Notes: generated by a model not told the origin, from the letters alone. Positions 25,152 through 34,408 are shown, numbered from the stretch's first letter. The stretch is 64,000 bases of DNA from CADEED01 sp020442965 (GCA_041395525.1 JAWLAH010000014.1:17399-81398); one strand, 5' to 3'. Made by a program: numbers and translations.

Positions 25152-27041
25152 TTATCTGCGCAACGCGCCGAGCAGCGAATCGAACAACGTGCTCGAGATC
25201 GCGATGACTTTTGCGGCGGCCTGATAGGCTTGTTGGTAGCGCAGCAGGTTGGCTGCCTCCTCATCCAGATTGACGCCGGATACCGAATCGCGCGCGGCGA
25301 TGTCATCGCGATTGACGACCGCTTGCGCATCGCGATTGATTTGCGCGGAGCGCGTTTGCAAACCGATCTCCGCCGTGAACCTCTCGATCGTCGCGGCAAC
25401 GGATGCCGTGCCGTTGTCGAGCGCCGGGCTTGCCAGCGTGTCGGCGAGCAACAGAGCGTTGCGGTTGTCCCCGCGGCCCGCGGAGTTGTCGAGGACGGAG
25501 AACTGGTCACCCGTCGCCGCAGCACCGCTCAACGTGACCGACCAGCCATTGACCGTGATCGCGGCGCCACTGGAGTACGCGAAGCTGCCGCTACCGTTGA
25601 TCGAGTAGGAAGTGGGTGAGGTAAAATCGATGACAACTGGGCTGCGCAGCGCAGGATCCGTTGCATCGACCACCTCGCCGGCGGAAATGCTGGCACTGCC
25701 GGTGTTAGCGGTGCTGCTGCTGGTGCGACTGGGTGCGGCTGCGGCGACGCGCGACGCGTCGGTCACTGCCAGTCCAAAGCCTGCCACCGCGTTGCGCGTC
25801 GGTCGTATCATGAAACGATCGCCGATCGCCGCGGCGCCCGTCGTTACGATCGACATGCCCGCGGCCAGGAAAGGATCGGCAACCGTGCCGCTGCCGGTCA
25901 TCGGAATCGCCAGTCCCGTGTCGGCGCGTTTGAGCTGCATGCCGCTCCCGGTGCTCTCCAAAGTGTAGTCGTATTCAGTTAGCTCGCCGATCGCCGTGCG
26001 CGTCACCGCGAGCGTCGCAGCGCCGGAGTTGTTATTCGCTGGCGAAGTCTCAACGCCGCCCACGCGGAAAAAGTCTCCACCCAGCACGCCACTCAGGTCC
26101 ATGCCGGCGCGGTGCTGCGCGTTCATCTGTTCGGTGAGGGCGGTCGCCATCCGGCCGAGCGCGTTGCGCGCTGGATCGAGCATCTCGCGACGAAAGTCGA
26201 TCAGGCCACCCAACGAGCCGCCGCGCAGATTCTGGGTAATATCGATCGGGCCGCTGGGCGTTCGCAAGGCGAGTTGCCGACGCTCCGGATCGAATTGATC
26301 CTGCGTTACGGTGATATCGGACGCGGCCGTGCCGAGTACGAGCGCCTGGCCATTGCCGACGAAAACATTGAGGGTCGAATTATTTTCCGGAACGACGCTG
26401 ACGTTCAGCTTTTGCGAGATCTGGTCGATCAGTCGATCGCGCTGATCGAGAAGGTCATTGGGCGGCTGGTTGCTTCTCTCGTAGGCTGCGGTAATTTGGC
26501 CGTTGAGATCCGCGATGTTGGCGGCGATCGACGAGATATCGCGGGCTTCGACGGTGAAACGGGCATTGATGTCCTGATCGAGAACGCGCAGGCGCTGATC
26601 GTAAGCTGTCAGGCGTTGGGCAAGCTCAGAACCCTGGGCCAGCAAGGTCTGGCGGGCAGGAATCGACGCTGGTGTCGTCGCGACGCCTTGCAAGGCGTTC
26701 GCGAATCGCTGCAGCGAAGCTGAGAGACCGGTGCTCGAGTCGCCCAACATGTTGTTGATACGCTCCGCCTGGGCGGCGAATTCATTCAGTCGCTCATAAG
26801 TGCCTCCGCTGACACGAGTCTGGGCGACGAGAAACTGATCGTAGGTGCGGCGCACCGTGGCCGCCTCGACACCATTGCCCACCCAACCGTTACCGTACTG
26901 CGAAGGTATGCGTGCCTGAAAATCGACACGCTGGCGGCTGTAGCCCTCGGTACCGGCGTTGGCAATATTGTGGCTCGTCGTATCGAGCGCCCGTTGCAAG
27001 GCGCGCAAACCGGAAATTCCGGTCGACATCATGTCCGGCAT
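25152..27041 (-). CDS. flgK: FlgK, hook-filament junction protein 1
   Basis: FlgK (629 residues) is the first junction protein on the hook. The rod/hook N-terminal motif is clear (STGISGLRALQRALDTTSHN, then IANAGTEGYSRQRVDFQAR), and the C-terminus has the matching LDEEAANLLRYQQAYQAAAK helix. The centre is variable and repetitive in Gly/Ser/Thr. Length is within the normal range for larger FlgK proteins. Confidence 0.96.
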   Translation of the reverse strand: MPDMMSTGISGLRALQRALDTTSHNIANAGTEGYSRQRVDFQARIPSQYGNGWVGNGVEAATVRRTYDQFLVAQTRVSGGTYERLNEFAAQAERINNMLGDSSTGLSASLQRFANALQGVATTPASIPARQTLLAQGSELAQRLTAYDQRLRVLDQDINARFTVEARDISSIAANIADLNGQITAAYERSNQPPNDLLDQRDRLIDQISQKLNVSVVPENNSTLNVFVGNGQALVLGTAASDITVTQDQFDPERRQLALRTPSGPIDITQNLRGGSLGGLIDFRREMLDPARNALGRMATALTEQMNAQHRAGMDLSGVLGGDFFRVGGVETSPANNNSGAATLAVTRTAIGELTEYDYTLESTGSGMQLKRADTGLAIPMTGSGTVADPFLAAGMSIVTTGAAAIGDRFMIRPTRNAVAGFGLAVTDASRVAAAAPSRTSSSTANTGSASISAGEVVDATDPALRSPVVIDFTSPTSYSINGSGSFAYSSGAAITVNGWSVTLSGAAATGDQFSVLDNSAGRGDNRNALLLADTLASPALDNGTASVAATIERFTAEIGLQTRSAQINRDAQAVVNRDDIAARDSVSGVNLDEEAANLLRYQQAYQAAAKVIAISSTLFDSLLGALRR

Positions 27042-27050
27042 GGCAATTCC

Positions 27051-28025
27051 TTAGGTCCGTGCAGTCGGTTCCGAGGTAACTATCGGCGCGCCAACCGTAA
27101 GCTTGAGCGCGTCGGGTATGGCGTCGGTCCGGCGGCCCGCGAGGCCGAGCTGTGCCGCGACCGCGGTCAACTTTTTTGCATAATCCGGATCAGTCGCGTA
27201 ACCGGCTGCTTGCAATCCACGGGCAAAAGCCCGTGCATCGGCGCCCGTGCCTAACACCTGCTGATAGCGCACGTTGCCGCGTAGCAAGGCAACATAATCC
27301 TGAAAGCTATCGGCGGGCGAATCGTATGCGCGAAATCGCTCAGTCCGTGCGACCGCAACGCCGCCGTCGAACTCTAGTGTGCGTGACCCGACCGCTGCAC
27401 CTTGCCACTTCCCCGTTGCCTTGATACCAAACATGTTGAAACTCACTCGACCGTCAGCGTCTGCCGGGAGTGATCGACCCCAGCCCGTTTCCAGCGCAGC
27501 GTGCGCAATGAGCAGGCGCGGATCGACACCGAGTTCGCGGCCAGCCGCCTCGGCATGTGGCCACAGTTCACGCACGAAATCGTTCCGGGTGACCGGCGAG
27601 CGACCGCCTATCCGCGACAACTGGTCGTCCGGCAATGGCAGCCGATTGGCCGGTGTGTCCGATGGCGTCACTGCTATGCCCGCGGTGGGGTCAGCAGACT
27701 CGCTCGCCTGCGGCGTAACGAGTCCGGCGCGAGTGAGTTGCTCGATCAGCATGTCGGCGAGCCCGAGTCCGCGGCCGCGACTGAGCTCAACAGCAAGTTG
27801 ATCATCGAACATGCCCTGGTAGAAATCCGCCTGGTCGCTGCCAAACAACTCATCGCCCATCGAGGACTTGCGCATGCTATCCAACATCATTTTGGTGAAC
27901 AGACTCTCGAACTGCCTTGCAGCTTCGCGCAATGACTCGGGTGTTTGCGCGCGCGCATCCTTGCGCAGTGCGGTCAACGCAGCAAAGTCGTTGACGTTGC
28001 CGGCCCCGGTGGCTGAGGCAGTCAT
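27051..28025 (-). CDS. flgJ: FlgJ, rod cap and peptidoglycan hydrolase
   Basis: FlgJ (324 residues) has two domains. The N-terminal rod-capping domain (about 35-100) contains FESLFTKMMLDSMRKSSMGD. The C-terminal glucosaminidase domain (about 155-305) contains the catalytic Glu in AHAALETGWGRSLP and opens a path for the rod through the cell wall. A short Thr/Asp/Pro-rich linker separates them. The fused two-domain form is typical of Gammaproteobacteria. Confidence 0.96.
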   Translation of the reverse strand: MTASATGAGNVNDFAALTALRKDARAQTPESLREAARQFESLFTKMMLDSMRKSSMGDELFGSDQADFYQGMFDDQLAVELSRGRGLGLADMLIEQLTRAGLVTPQASESADPTAGIAVTPSDTPANRLPLPDDQLSRIGGRSPVTRNDFVRELWPHAEAAGRELGVDPRLLIAHAALETGWGRSLPADADGRVSFNMFGIKATGKWQGAAVGSRTLEFDGGVAVARTERFRAYDSPADSFQDYVALLRGNVRYQQVLGTGADARAFARGLQAAGYATDPDYAKKLTAVAAQLGLAGRRTDAIPDALKLTVGAPIVTSEPTART

Positions 28026-28032
28026 GGCACGC

Positions 28033-29145
28033 CTAAATTACGATCAGCTCGGCGCGCAAGGCACCGGCCTGCTTGAGCGCCTCGAGAATCGCGACCAGAT
28101 CCCCAGGTGCGGCGCCCACCTGATTCACCGCTCTGACGATGTCGTTCAGATCGACGCCGGCGTTGAACACGAACATGCGCGCCTCGTGCTGCTCGACCGC
28201 GATCGTACTGTTAGGTGTCACCACGGTCTCACCCTGCGCCAGGGCATTCGGCTGACTGACGTCGGCGCGCTCGCTGATGGTCACGGACAAAGACCCGTGC
28301 GCGACCGCGGCCGGCATGACTCGCACGTTCGACCCGATGACGACGGTGCCGGTCCTGGAGTTCACGATCACCCGGGCAGGTGCATCGCCTGGCTCCACGT
28401 CGAGCGCTTCGAGCGTTGCGAGATAGGCGGTCCGCTGACTGGGATCGACTGGTGCCGCTACGCGCACCGACACGGCATCGATCGCCTGCGCTGTACCGGC
28501 ACCGAGCAAGTTGTTGATGCCCTCGGTCAAGCGCGCCGCGGTGGTGAAATCCGGCGTATGCAGATTCAGGACCACGTAGGGCTCGCCAACGAAATTGTTA
28601 GGTACGGATCGTTCCACGGTCGCGCCGTTCGGGATTCTCCCGCCACTCGGCACATTGACGGCGATGCGCGAGCCGTCGCGGCCTGCCACACCGAAACCGC
28701 CCACGATCAGACTGCCCTGCGCGATTGCATAGACTTCGCCATCTATGCCGCGCAAGGGGGTCATCACCAAACTGCCGCCGCGCAGACTGCCCGCGTTACC
28801 GATCGAGGAAACTGTGACGTCGATCGCTTGGCCCGGTTTCGAGAACGGCGGCAGCTCGGCATGTACGGTAACGGCTGCGACATTCTTCAGCTGCGGGTTG
28901 GCGTTCGGCGGAATCGTTACACCGAAGCGTGCCAGCATGTTCTTGATGCTCTGCACCGTGAACGGTGCCTGGCTGGTCTGATCGCCGGTACCGTCGAGAC
29001 CAACGATCAGCCCGTAGCCAACCAATTGGTTGGCGCGCACGCCCTGCACCTGCGCAAGGTCCTTGACGCGCTCTGCGGCCGCGGGCGTCGTGAGCGCTGC
29101 GTAGGTCAAGCCAACGAGCGCTGCCAGTAGCCATGTCTTCATCAT
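28033..29145 (-). CDS. flgI: FlgI, P-ring protein
   Basis: FlgI (370 residues) forms the periplasmic P-ring around the rod. A signal peptide ends near TTPAAA-ERVKDL, and the mature protein starts with the conserved QVQGVRANQLVGYGLIVGL and GTGDQT. The middle (GATVERSVP) and end (VVRAVNQVGAAPGDLVAILE, read here with ND before it) are typical. It follows flgH by 4 bp. Confidence 0.97.
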   Translation of the reverse strand: MMKTWLLAALVGLTYAALTTPAAAERVKDLAQVQGVRANQLVGYGLIVGLDGTGDQTSQAPFTVQSIKNMLARFGVTIPPNANPQLKNVAAVTVHAELPPFSKPGQAIDVTVSSIGNAGSLRGGSLVMTPLRGIDGEVYAIAQGSLIVGGFGVAGRDGSRIAVNVPSGGRIPNGATVERSVPNNFVGEPYVVLNLHTPDFTTAARLTEGINNLLGAGTAQAIDAVSVRVAAPVDPSQRTAYLATLEALDVEPGDAPARVIVNSRTGTVVIGSNVRVMPAAVAHGSLSVTISERADVSQPNALAQGETVVTPNSTIAVEQHEARMFVFNAGVDLNDIVRAVNQVGAAPGDLVAILEALKQAGALRAELIVI

Positions 29146-29149
29146 ATTG

Positions 29150-29848
29150 TTAGAACGGTGTCAGTGGAGAGTTGAAGAATCGATGCAGCCAGCCCGGCCG
29201 ATTGGCGTTCGCCAGTGTGCCGCGGCCGCCGTAGGCGATCTCGGCATCAGCGACGCGCCACGACGGCACGGAGTTGTCGGGACCGACATCGAACGGTCGC
29301 ACCATGCCTTGCAAGCGCACGAATTCACGACTCTGATTGATCGTGATCCACTTCTGGCCGCGCACGAGCATATTGCCATTCGGTAGTCTGCGCACGACGG
29401 TCACCGTGATGTCGCCATCGATGCGATTCGTTTGTTTGCTGCTACCAGACCCGTCGAACTTCGATTCATTGCCAAGCGAACCTTCGAGGACCGGCGTTCC
29501 GCCGACCGTAACACCGCGTCCCAGAACCTTCGGACCATCGAGCGCTGCTGCCGTCGATTTGGCAGTGCTCGTGCTCGAGCTGTTAGAGGCGTTGGTTCGC
29601 TCCAGCAGTCGCACGGTGATGATGTCACCGACGCGTCTGGCGGTAGCATTCTCCCAGAGCGGAATATCGAGCCCTTCGCTGTAGATCGCGCCGTCGGTCC
29701 GACGCGCCGGTGGCGTCACGTCGGGCCAGGTGCTGGCGTGGTCCTCGACCGGCGGGCCACGGAACGACGAGCAACCCGCGGCAATCAGCGACAGGACCAC
29801 CACCAGAAGTAGCAGCAACGCCGGTGCAATGTGAGTGCCGTCTTTCAT
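29150..29848 (-). CDS. flgH: FlgH, L-ring lipoprotein
   Basis: FlgH (232 residues) is the outer-membrane L-ring lipoprotein. The signal sequence ends in the lipobox LIAAGC, with lipid-bearing Cys26. The family motifs IPLWENATARRVGDIITVRL and DGDITVTVVRRLPNGNMLVR are present. The ATG and the flgG stop share a base, so the genes are coupled. Confidence 0.97.
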   Translation of the reverse strand: MKDGTHIAPALLLLLVVVLSLIAAGCSSFRGPPVEDHASTWPDVTPPARRTDGAIYSEGLDIPLWENATARRVGDIITVRLLERTNASNSSSTSTAKSTAAALDGPKVLGRGVTVGGTPVLEGSLGNESKFDGSGSSKQTNRIDGDITVTVVRRLPNGNMLVRGQKWITINQSREFVRLQGMVRPFDVGPDNSVPSWRVADAEIAYGGRGTLANANRPGWLHRFFNSPLTPF

Positions 29849-30633
29849 TAGAGCTGGTTGTTGACGTATTCGAGCATCTGATCGGTGGTGGCGATCGCCT
29901 TGGAGTTCATTTCGTAGGCACGCTGGGTCTCGATCATGTTGACGAGTTCTTCGACGACGTTGACATTCGAGCTTTCGAGCGCCCCCTGAAAGGCTGTCCC
30001 GAGACCGTTTTGTCCCGGCGTGCCCGCCTGCGGCGCGCCGCTCGCGGCGGATTCCGCTAACAGGTTCTCGCCGAGCGGTTCAAGGCCCGCCGGATTGATG
30101 AAATCGGCGAGCTGCAATTGCCCGACTTGCACCGGTGTTGGCTGGCCGAGCACGCGCGCGCTCACCGTCCCGTCCTTGCCGATCGAGATCGACTGGGCGC
30201 CGTCGGGAATCGTGATACCAGGCTGTAGCGTGTAGCCACTCGAGGTGACGAGCTGGCCTTGTGGGTTCAACTGAAAGCTACCGTCGCGTGTATAGGTCGT
30301 AGCTCCGTCCGGCATCTGAATCTGGAAGAAGCCGCGGCCCTCGATTGCCAGATCGAGCGGATTGCCAGTCTGCGACAGGCTGCCCTGCGTGTAGAGTTTC
30401 TCGGTCGCCACGACACGTACCCCAGTACCCAGATGCAACCCGGAGGGCGCCTGCGTATCCTGCGACGTCGCGGCACCGACCTGCCGAATGTTCTGGTACA
30501 TCAGATCTTCGAACACACCCCGACCTTTCTTGAAGCCGCTGGTGCTGACGTTCGCCAGGTTGTTGGATGTGACAGCGAGGCGTGTCTGCTGCGCATCGAG
30601 TCCGGTCTTGGCAGCCCATAGTGCTGGATTCAT
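29848..30633 (-). CDS. flgG: FlgG, distal rod protein
   Basis: FlgG (261 residues) makes the distal rod. The N-terminal LWAAKTGLDAQQTRLAVTSN and NLANVSTSGFKKGR and the C-terminal VNVVEELVNMIETQRAYEMN are diagnostic. A FlgG-type DLMYQNIRQVGA segment separates it from FlgF. Confidence 0.97.
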   Translation of the reverse strand: MNPALWAAKTGLDAQQTRLAVTSNNLANVSTSGFKKGRGVFEDLMYQNIRQVGAATSQDTQAPSGLHLGTGVRVVATEKLYTQGSLSQTGNPLDLAIEGRGFFQIQMPDGATTYTRDGSFQLNPQGQLVTSSGYTLQPGITIPDGAQSISIGKDGTVSARVLGQPTPVQVGQLQLADFINPAGLEPLGENLLAESAASGAPQAGTPGQNGLGTAFQGALESSNVNVVEELVNMIETQRAYEMNSKAIATTDQMLEYVNNQL

Positions 30634-30662
30634 GGATGTTTCTCCGCAATTTTCTTAAGTAG

Positions 30663-31403
30663 TTAGCCCATGCGCATGAGGCGCGTTGCGCTCTCAGCGT
30701 TGGTTTCGGCGGTCTTGATAGCCTTGACCTGCATCTCGAAGCGCCGCGCCAGCTCGATCATGTTGACGATCGACTCGGCGGCATTCACGTTGCTCGATTC
30801 CAGCGTCGCTTGCGCAACCTGCACGGCGGCCTCCGCCGGAGCGGTTGCGCCGTCGCGCATGCGAAACAGCCCGTCTTCGCCGCGATCGATCTCGTCACGC
30901 TGGGGATTCACGAGCTTGATGCGACCGACCGTCGCGGTTGTGCTGGCATCCTGGCCTTGCGGCACGATCGAGATTGACCCATCGCGCGCGATGAAGAGTG
31001 AGGTATACGGTGGGATCGAAATGGGTCCGTTCTCACCCATGACCAAGTGGCCCGTGCTCGTGCGCAGCATGCCGTCGGCGCCGATCGCGAGGTCGCCGGC
31101 GCGCGTATACGCTTCGTTACCGTCGGGGCCCTGCACTGCGAGCCAGCCGTCACCGTTGATCGCGACGTCCAGATCGCGCCCGGTCGACAGTAGCGCGCCG
31201 CTATGGTGGTTCCAGCCCGTGGTCGTGTTAGTTGCATACACGCGCGATGCCCAACCTGTGCCGTCCACCGCGCGACTCTGGAAGGCCGCGAGATCGGCGC
31301 GAAAGCCAGTCGTGCTGGCATTGGCGACGTTGTGGTTGTTGACGGCCTGCGCCCGCAAAGTCTCCTTTGCGCCCGACATAGCCACGTACAGCATGCGATC
31401 CAT
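30663..31403 (-). CDS. flgF: FlgF, proximal rod protein
   Basis: FlgF (246 residues) is a proximal rod component. It starts MDRMLYVAMSGAKETLRAQ, followed by NNHNVANASTTGFRADL, and ends with the conserved VNMIELARRFEMQVKAIKTA helix. It lies between flgE and flgG with a 29-bp gap after it, as in other polar flagellates. Confidence 0.96.
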   Translation of the reverse strand: MDRMLYVAMSGAKETLRAQAVNNHNVANASTTGFRADLAAFQSRAVDGTGWASRVYATNTTTGWNHHSGALLSTGRDLDVAINGDGWLAVQGPDGNEAYTRAGDLAIGADGMLRTSTGHLVMGENGPISIPPYTSLFIARDGSISIVPQGQDASTTATVGRIKLVNPQRDEIDRGEDGLFRMRDGATAPAEAAVQVAQATLESSNVNAAESIVNMIELARRFEMQVKAIKTAETNAESATRLMRMG

Positions 31404-31410
31404 GATGCGA

Positions 31411-32628
31411 CTACCTGATGTTGATGATCGTCTGAGTGATCGCGTCGGACGTCGAGATCATCTGTGCGTTCGCCTGGAAGTTGCGCTGCGAAGTGATCAT
31501 CTTGACGAGTTCCTCCGTGATATCGACATTCGCGGCTTCCAGCGCACCGGACTGCACCAGTCCAAAGCCCGAATTGCCGGCCTGCCCACGCAATGCCTGG
31601 CCAGAGCGGAATGTCTCGGCCCACTGCGTATCGCCTAACTGCTGCAGCCCCTGCGGATTGGAGAAGTTGGCGATGGCCACTTGTCCGAGCGGCTGCGAGC
31701 GGCCATTGGTGAAGCGCGCCTGCACGACACCGGTCTGGTCGATGTTGATGCCGATGAGTCGGCCAGTGGTGAAGCCGTCCTGGGTCACCGAATTCACCCC
31801 GAAAGAAGCGCCGTACTGCGTCGAGCGAGAGAGATCGACCGACATCGTGATCGGCGCGGCGCCAGTTGCCGGCGTGTAGGCCGGGAACGGCAATTGGCCG
31901 TTCGCGGGCGCTGTCAGAAATCCAGTATTCGAGTACTGCAGAGTCTGTGCTGCGCCGACCGACGTGCCGTCGATGTACAGCTGGGCGGTCCACTGGTTGG
32001 CGGTCGCAGTCTTGGCAAAATACATGGTGCCGGTGTGCGCAGCGCCTAACGAGTCATACAGCGTCAGTGAGGTCGCGTGGTTGAAACTGGTCGGATCCGC
32101 CGGGTTGACCGGTGCGCTGGCCGGCGGCGCAGCGTCGGCAGGCAGGTTCAGTACGAACTCGACGACGCCAGTCGCCTGCGGCGCACTCTCGGTCGTCAGC
32201 AGGCGCAGATCCGCCAGGCCACCCGTATTGAATCCGCCCGTATCGATAGGTGGGTAGACCTGCAGGCGCTGCTGCGACGAATTGATTACATAGCCGTCAC
32301 GGTCGAGCTGGAATGCGCCAGCGCGCGTGTACGACAATGCGCCCGCGTCGTTCAGCATGAAGAACCCCTGCCCGCTGATCGCGAGATCCAGGTTGGAGTC
32401 GGTAAATTCGACGTTTCCTTGCGAGAACTGCTGCGAAATATTCGATACCTGCACGCCATTGCCGACAGCGGTCGTCGCAACACCCTGCAGCGAAGTCGCG
32501 AACAGATCAGCAAACTCCGCGCGCGAGGATTTGAAGCCTGTGGTGCTGACGTTGGCGACGTTATTGGCGGTGACGCTAAGATCGGTCTGGGCGGCGTTGA
32601 GGCCTGAGAGCGCGATACGAAATGACAT
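31411..32628 (-). CDS. flgE: FlgE, hook protein
   Basis: FlgE (405 residues) polymerises into the flexible hook whose length FliK controls. The N-terminus (FRIALSGLNAAQTDLSVTAN, NVANVSTTGFKSSRAEFADL) and C-terminus (VDITEELVKMITSQRNFQAN) are conserved. The central domains D1/D2 are of average size. It follows flgD by 14 bp. Confidence 0.97.
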   Translation of the reverse strand: MSFRIALSGLNAAQTDLSVTANNVANVSTTGFKSSRAEFADLFATSLQGVATTAVGNGVQVSNISQQFSQGNVEFTDSNLDLAISGQGFFMLNDAGALSYTRAGAFQLDRDGYVINSSQQRLQVYPPIDTGGFNTGGLADLRLLTTESAPQATGVVEFVLNLPADAAPPASAPVNPADPTSFNHATSLTLYDSLGAAHTGTMYFAKTATANQWTAQLYIDGTSVGAAQTLQYSNTGFLTAPANGQLPFPAYTPATGAAPITMSVDLSRSTQYGASFGVNSVTQDGFTTGRLIGINIDQTGVVQARFTNGRSQPLGQVAIANFSNPQGLQQLGDTQWAETFRSGQALRGQAGNSGFGLVQSGALEAANVDITEELVKMITSQRNFQANAQMISTSDAITQTIINIR

Positions 32629-32642
32629 GCGAGATTGCTCCG

Positions 32643-33314
32643 TTATAGAACGCGGCGTACGGCGGTGAGCGCGAGCGCACCCCCGTTGCTGGTGTTAAGA
32701 ATGATCGAGTTGTTGGTTTGATCGATGCTGACGCTATTGACGCGCGCGACGACGGACGTCGGTAGCGAAGTCGTCTGGCCATCGACGCGAGCGAGCACTG
32801 CGAATTGGTAGTCCCCTGGCGGCACGCCAGCACCCGAGTCAGTGTTGCCGTCCCACTGGAACTCCTGCTCGCCGCTGGTGGCTGGCAGAGCCTGCGTGCG
32901 CACCGCCTGCCCACTTGCATCGCGCACAACAAGTTGCACACCGGTGGCGCCGGGCGGCACTTCGGCTGCACCAATGGCGCCGCCGCCGGCGGCCTCGATT
33001 CGCAAGTTGTCGCCCGCTGCAACGACACGACGACCAACCAGCGCCGCGGCATCGAGTACCTGGTTGCCACGCAAGGACGACGCGAGCTCGCTGACCGACT
33101 GCTCGATTGCCTGCAGGCCCGAGACCGACGAGAACTGCGCCAGCTGACTGACGTAAGCGGTCGGATCGAGCGGCTTGAGCGGATCCTGATTCTTGAGCTG
33201 AGCGATCATCAGCTTCAGAAAGGAATCCTGATCGAGTTGATTGCGCTCGGCACGTGCCGCCGCGCTGCTCGTCACGCTCGATGGCAGACCGCTGACTGAA
33301 TCGAGTGATTCCAC
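32643..33314 (-). CDS. flgD: FlgD, hook cap protein
   Basis: FlgD (223 residues) is the scaffold on which the hook is built. The N-terminal LDQDSFLKLMIAQLKNQDPL and PTAYVSQLAQFSSVSGLQAI are diagnostic, and the C-terminal half has the Ig-like and tudor-like beta domains (EFQWDGNTDSGAGVPPGDYQ). Start and length are normal. Confidence 0.97.
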   Translation of the reverse strand: MESLDSVSGLPSSVTSSAAARAERNQLDQDSFLKLMIAQLKNQDPLKPLDPTAYVSQLAQFSSVSGLQAIEQSVSELASSLRGNQVLDAAALVGRRVVAAGDNLRIEAAGGGAIGAAEVPPGATGVQLVVRDASGQAVRTQALPATSGEQEFQWDGNTDSGAGVPPGDYQFAVLARVDGQTTSLPTSVVARVNSVSIDQTNNSIILNTSNGGALALTAVRRVL

Positions 33315-33325
33315 AATGAACTTCC

Positions 33326-33739
33326 TTATGACTGACCGAGACGCAGAGTTGCCAGCAACAGATCTTTCGACGTGTTCATCACCTCGACGTTGTTCTGGTA
33401 GGTACGCGACGCCGATATCATGTTGACCATCTCCTCGACGACGTTGACGCTCGGCGCGTAGACATAGCCGTCGGCGTTGGCCAACGGATTGCCCGGCTCG
33501 TAGCGCGCAGTGGCGGGTGCCTGCGACTCATAGATGCCGCTGACACGGACGGCCGCGTCGCCGCTGCCATTGATTCCCTGGCGCACGGCCTCGAAGATCG
33601 GATGGCGTGCTTTGTAAACCTTCTCTGGGTCGCCACTCACACTGTCGGCGTTGGCCAGATTACTGGCCGTTGTGTTCAGACGGACCGACTGTGCGGCCAT
33701 GCCCGATCCAGCGATTTCGAATACCTTGAAAGATGACAT
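33326..33739 (-). CDS. flgC: FlgC, proximal rod protein
   Basis: FlgC (137 residues) has the N-terminal rod motif (FEIAGSGMAAQSVRLNTTAS, NLANADSVSG) and a C-terminal VNVVEEMVNMISASRTYQNN. It lies between flgB and flgD. The family normally has YRA/ARHP at residues 50-60; here YKARHPIFE is intact. Confidence 0.96.
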   Translation of the reverse strand: MSSFKVFEIAGSGMAAQSVRLNTTASNLANADSVSGDPEKVYKARHPIFEAVRQGINGSGDAAVRVSGIYESQAPATARYEPGNPLANADGYVYAPSVNVVEEMVNMISASRTYQNNVEVMNTSKDLLLATLRLGQS

Positions 33740-33754
33740 ATCGGCTCCTCGACG

Positions 33755-34174
33755 CTATTGACCCGTCAGGGCGGTCAACAGTCCACGGAATTTGCTGGAG
33801 AGAAAGTTGAGCGTCGCTTGATAACGAACTGCGTTCTCAGCGAATGCCGCCTGTTCGATCTGGGCGTCGACCGTGTTCCCATCGAGCGCGGGCGCGAGCG
33901 GCGTGCGATATTTGAGCGCGAGAGAGCCAGGGCCCGTGTCGGTCAACTGCGCCGCGCTGCCACCTCCCACATGCCGAGCTTGGGTTGCCAGAAGTCTGAC
34001 CGTACCGGCCGCGTTACCTTGCGCCGCCAATGCCTCCCGAAAATCGATGTCGCGCGCTTGATAGCCCGGTGTATCGGCGTTGGCGAGATTGCGCGCGAGC
34101 AACTCGGTGCGCTTCGCACGCACGTCGAGCGCTTGCGCGTGTACGCCTAGCAGTTGATCGAGATTCAGGGCCAT
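33755..34174 (-). CDS. flgB: FlgB, proximal rod protein
   Basis: FlgB (139 residues) is the first gene of the rod-hook operon. It has the typical ALDVRAKRTELLARNLANAD and TPGYQARDIDFREAL. A strong GGAGGA ribosome site lies next to a 14-bp palindrome, and a sigma-54 promoter lies about 40 bp upstream. In Pseudomonas cheV and cheR come just before flgB; here the divergent flgA follows after 234 bp of intergenic DNA. Confidence 0.96.
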   Translation of the reverse strand: MALNLDQLLGVHAQALDVRAKRTELLARNLANADTPGYQARDIDFREALAAQGNAAGTVRLLATQARHVGGGSAAQLTDTGPGSLALKYRTPLAPALDGNTVDAQIEQAAFAENAVRYQATLNFLSSKFRGLLTALTGQ

Positions 34175-34185
34175 TACCGTCCTCC

Positions 34186-34199
34186 GTCGGAAATCCGAC
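34186..34199. repeat. 14-bp perfect palindrome, copy 2
   Basis: GTCGGAAATCCGAC, identical to 195-208, lies 12 bases upstream of the flgB ATG, directly against its ribosome site. The sigma-54 start predicted from 34214-34228 falls a few bases before it, so it would be the first structure in the flgB mRNA. Confidence 0.6.
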
Positions 34200-34213
34200 T
34201 CGAGCGGTGTTCA

Positions 34214-34228
34214 GCAAGCCGCGTGCCA
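34214..34228 (-). promoter_or_regulatory. Sigma-54 promoter of the flgB operon
   Basis: The minus strand reads TGGCACG, CGGC, TTGC, a perfect -24/-12 element. It stands about 40 bp upstream of flgB and should drive flgB-C-D-E-F-G-H-I-J-K-L, activated by the FleQ-like or FleR-like protein. Confidence 0.88.
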
Positions 34229-34382
34229 AACTGCTGAATTGACGGTAACGGGCCACGCTCGCAGGATTGCAGCGTACAGACTGTGAAGCCGTACGCAACT
34301 GAGCGGCAAACGGTTGCCACCCACGGTTGCCGCGCGTGCATCCGCTCAGCTCGTATCGGCAACTGCTTCGATTACTTGAATG

Positions 34383-34398
34383 TGGCACGGTGCTTGCT
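34383..34398 (+). promoter_or_regulatory. Sigma-54 promoter of flgA
   Basis: TGGCACG, GTGC, TTGCT is a perfect -24/-12 element on the plus strand. Its expected start point (about 12 bases past the -12 GC) falls at or within a base or two of the flgA ATG at 34409, so the transcript would be almost leaderless. The rest of the 34229-34382 gap shows no gene. Confidence 0.82.
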
Positions 34399-34408
34399 GT
34401 TAGGAAGC

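Noticed and set aside
23945..25525. Extended flgL start giving a 526-residue protein
   Set aside because: The first 129 codons overlap flgK in another frame and are Arg/Ser-rich; the ATG at 25138 has a ribosome site and gives a normal FlgL N-terminus.
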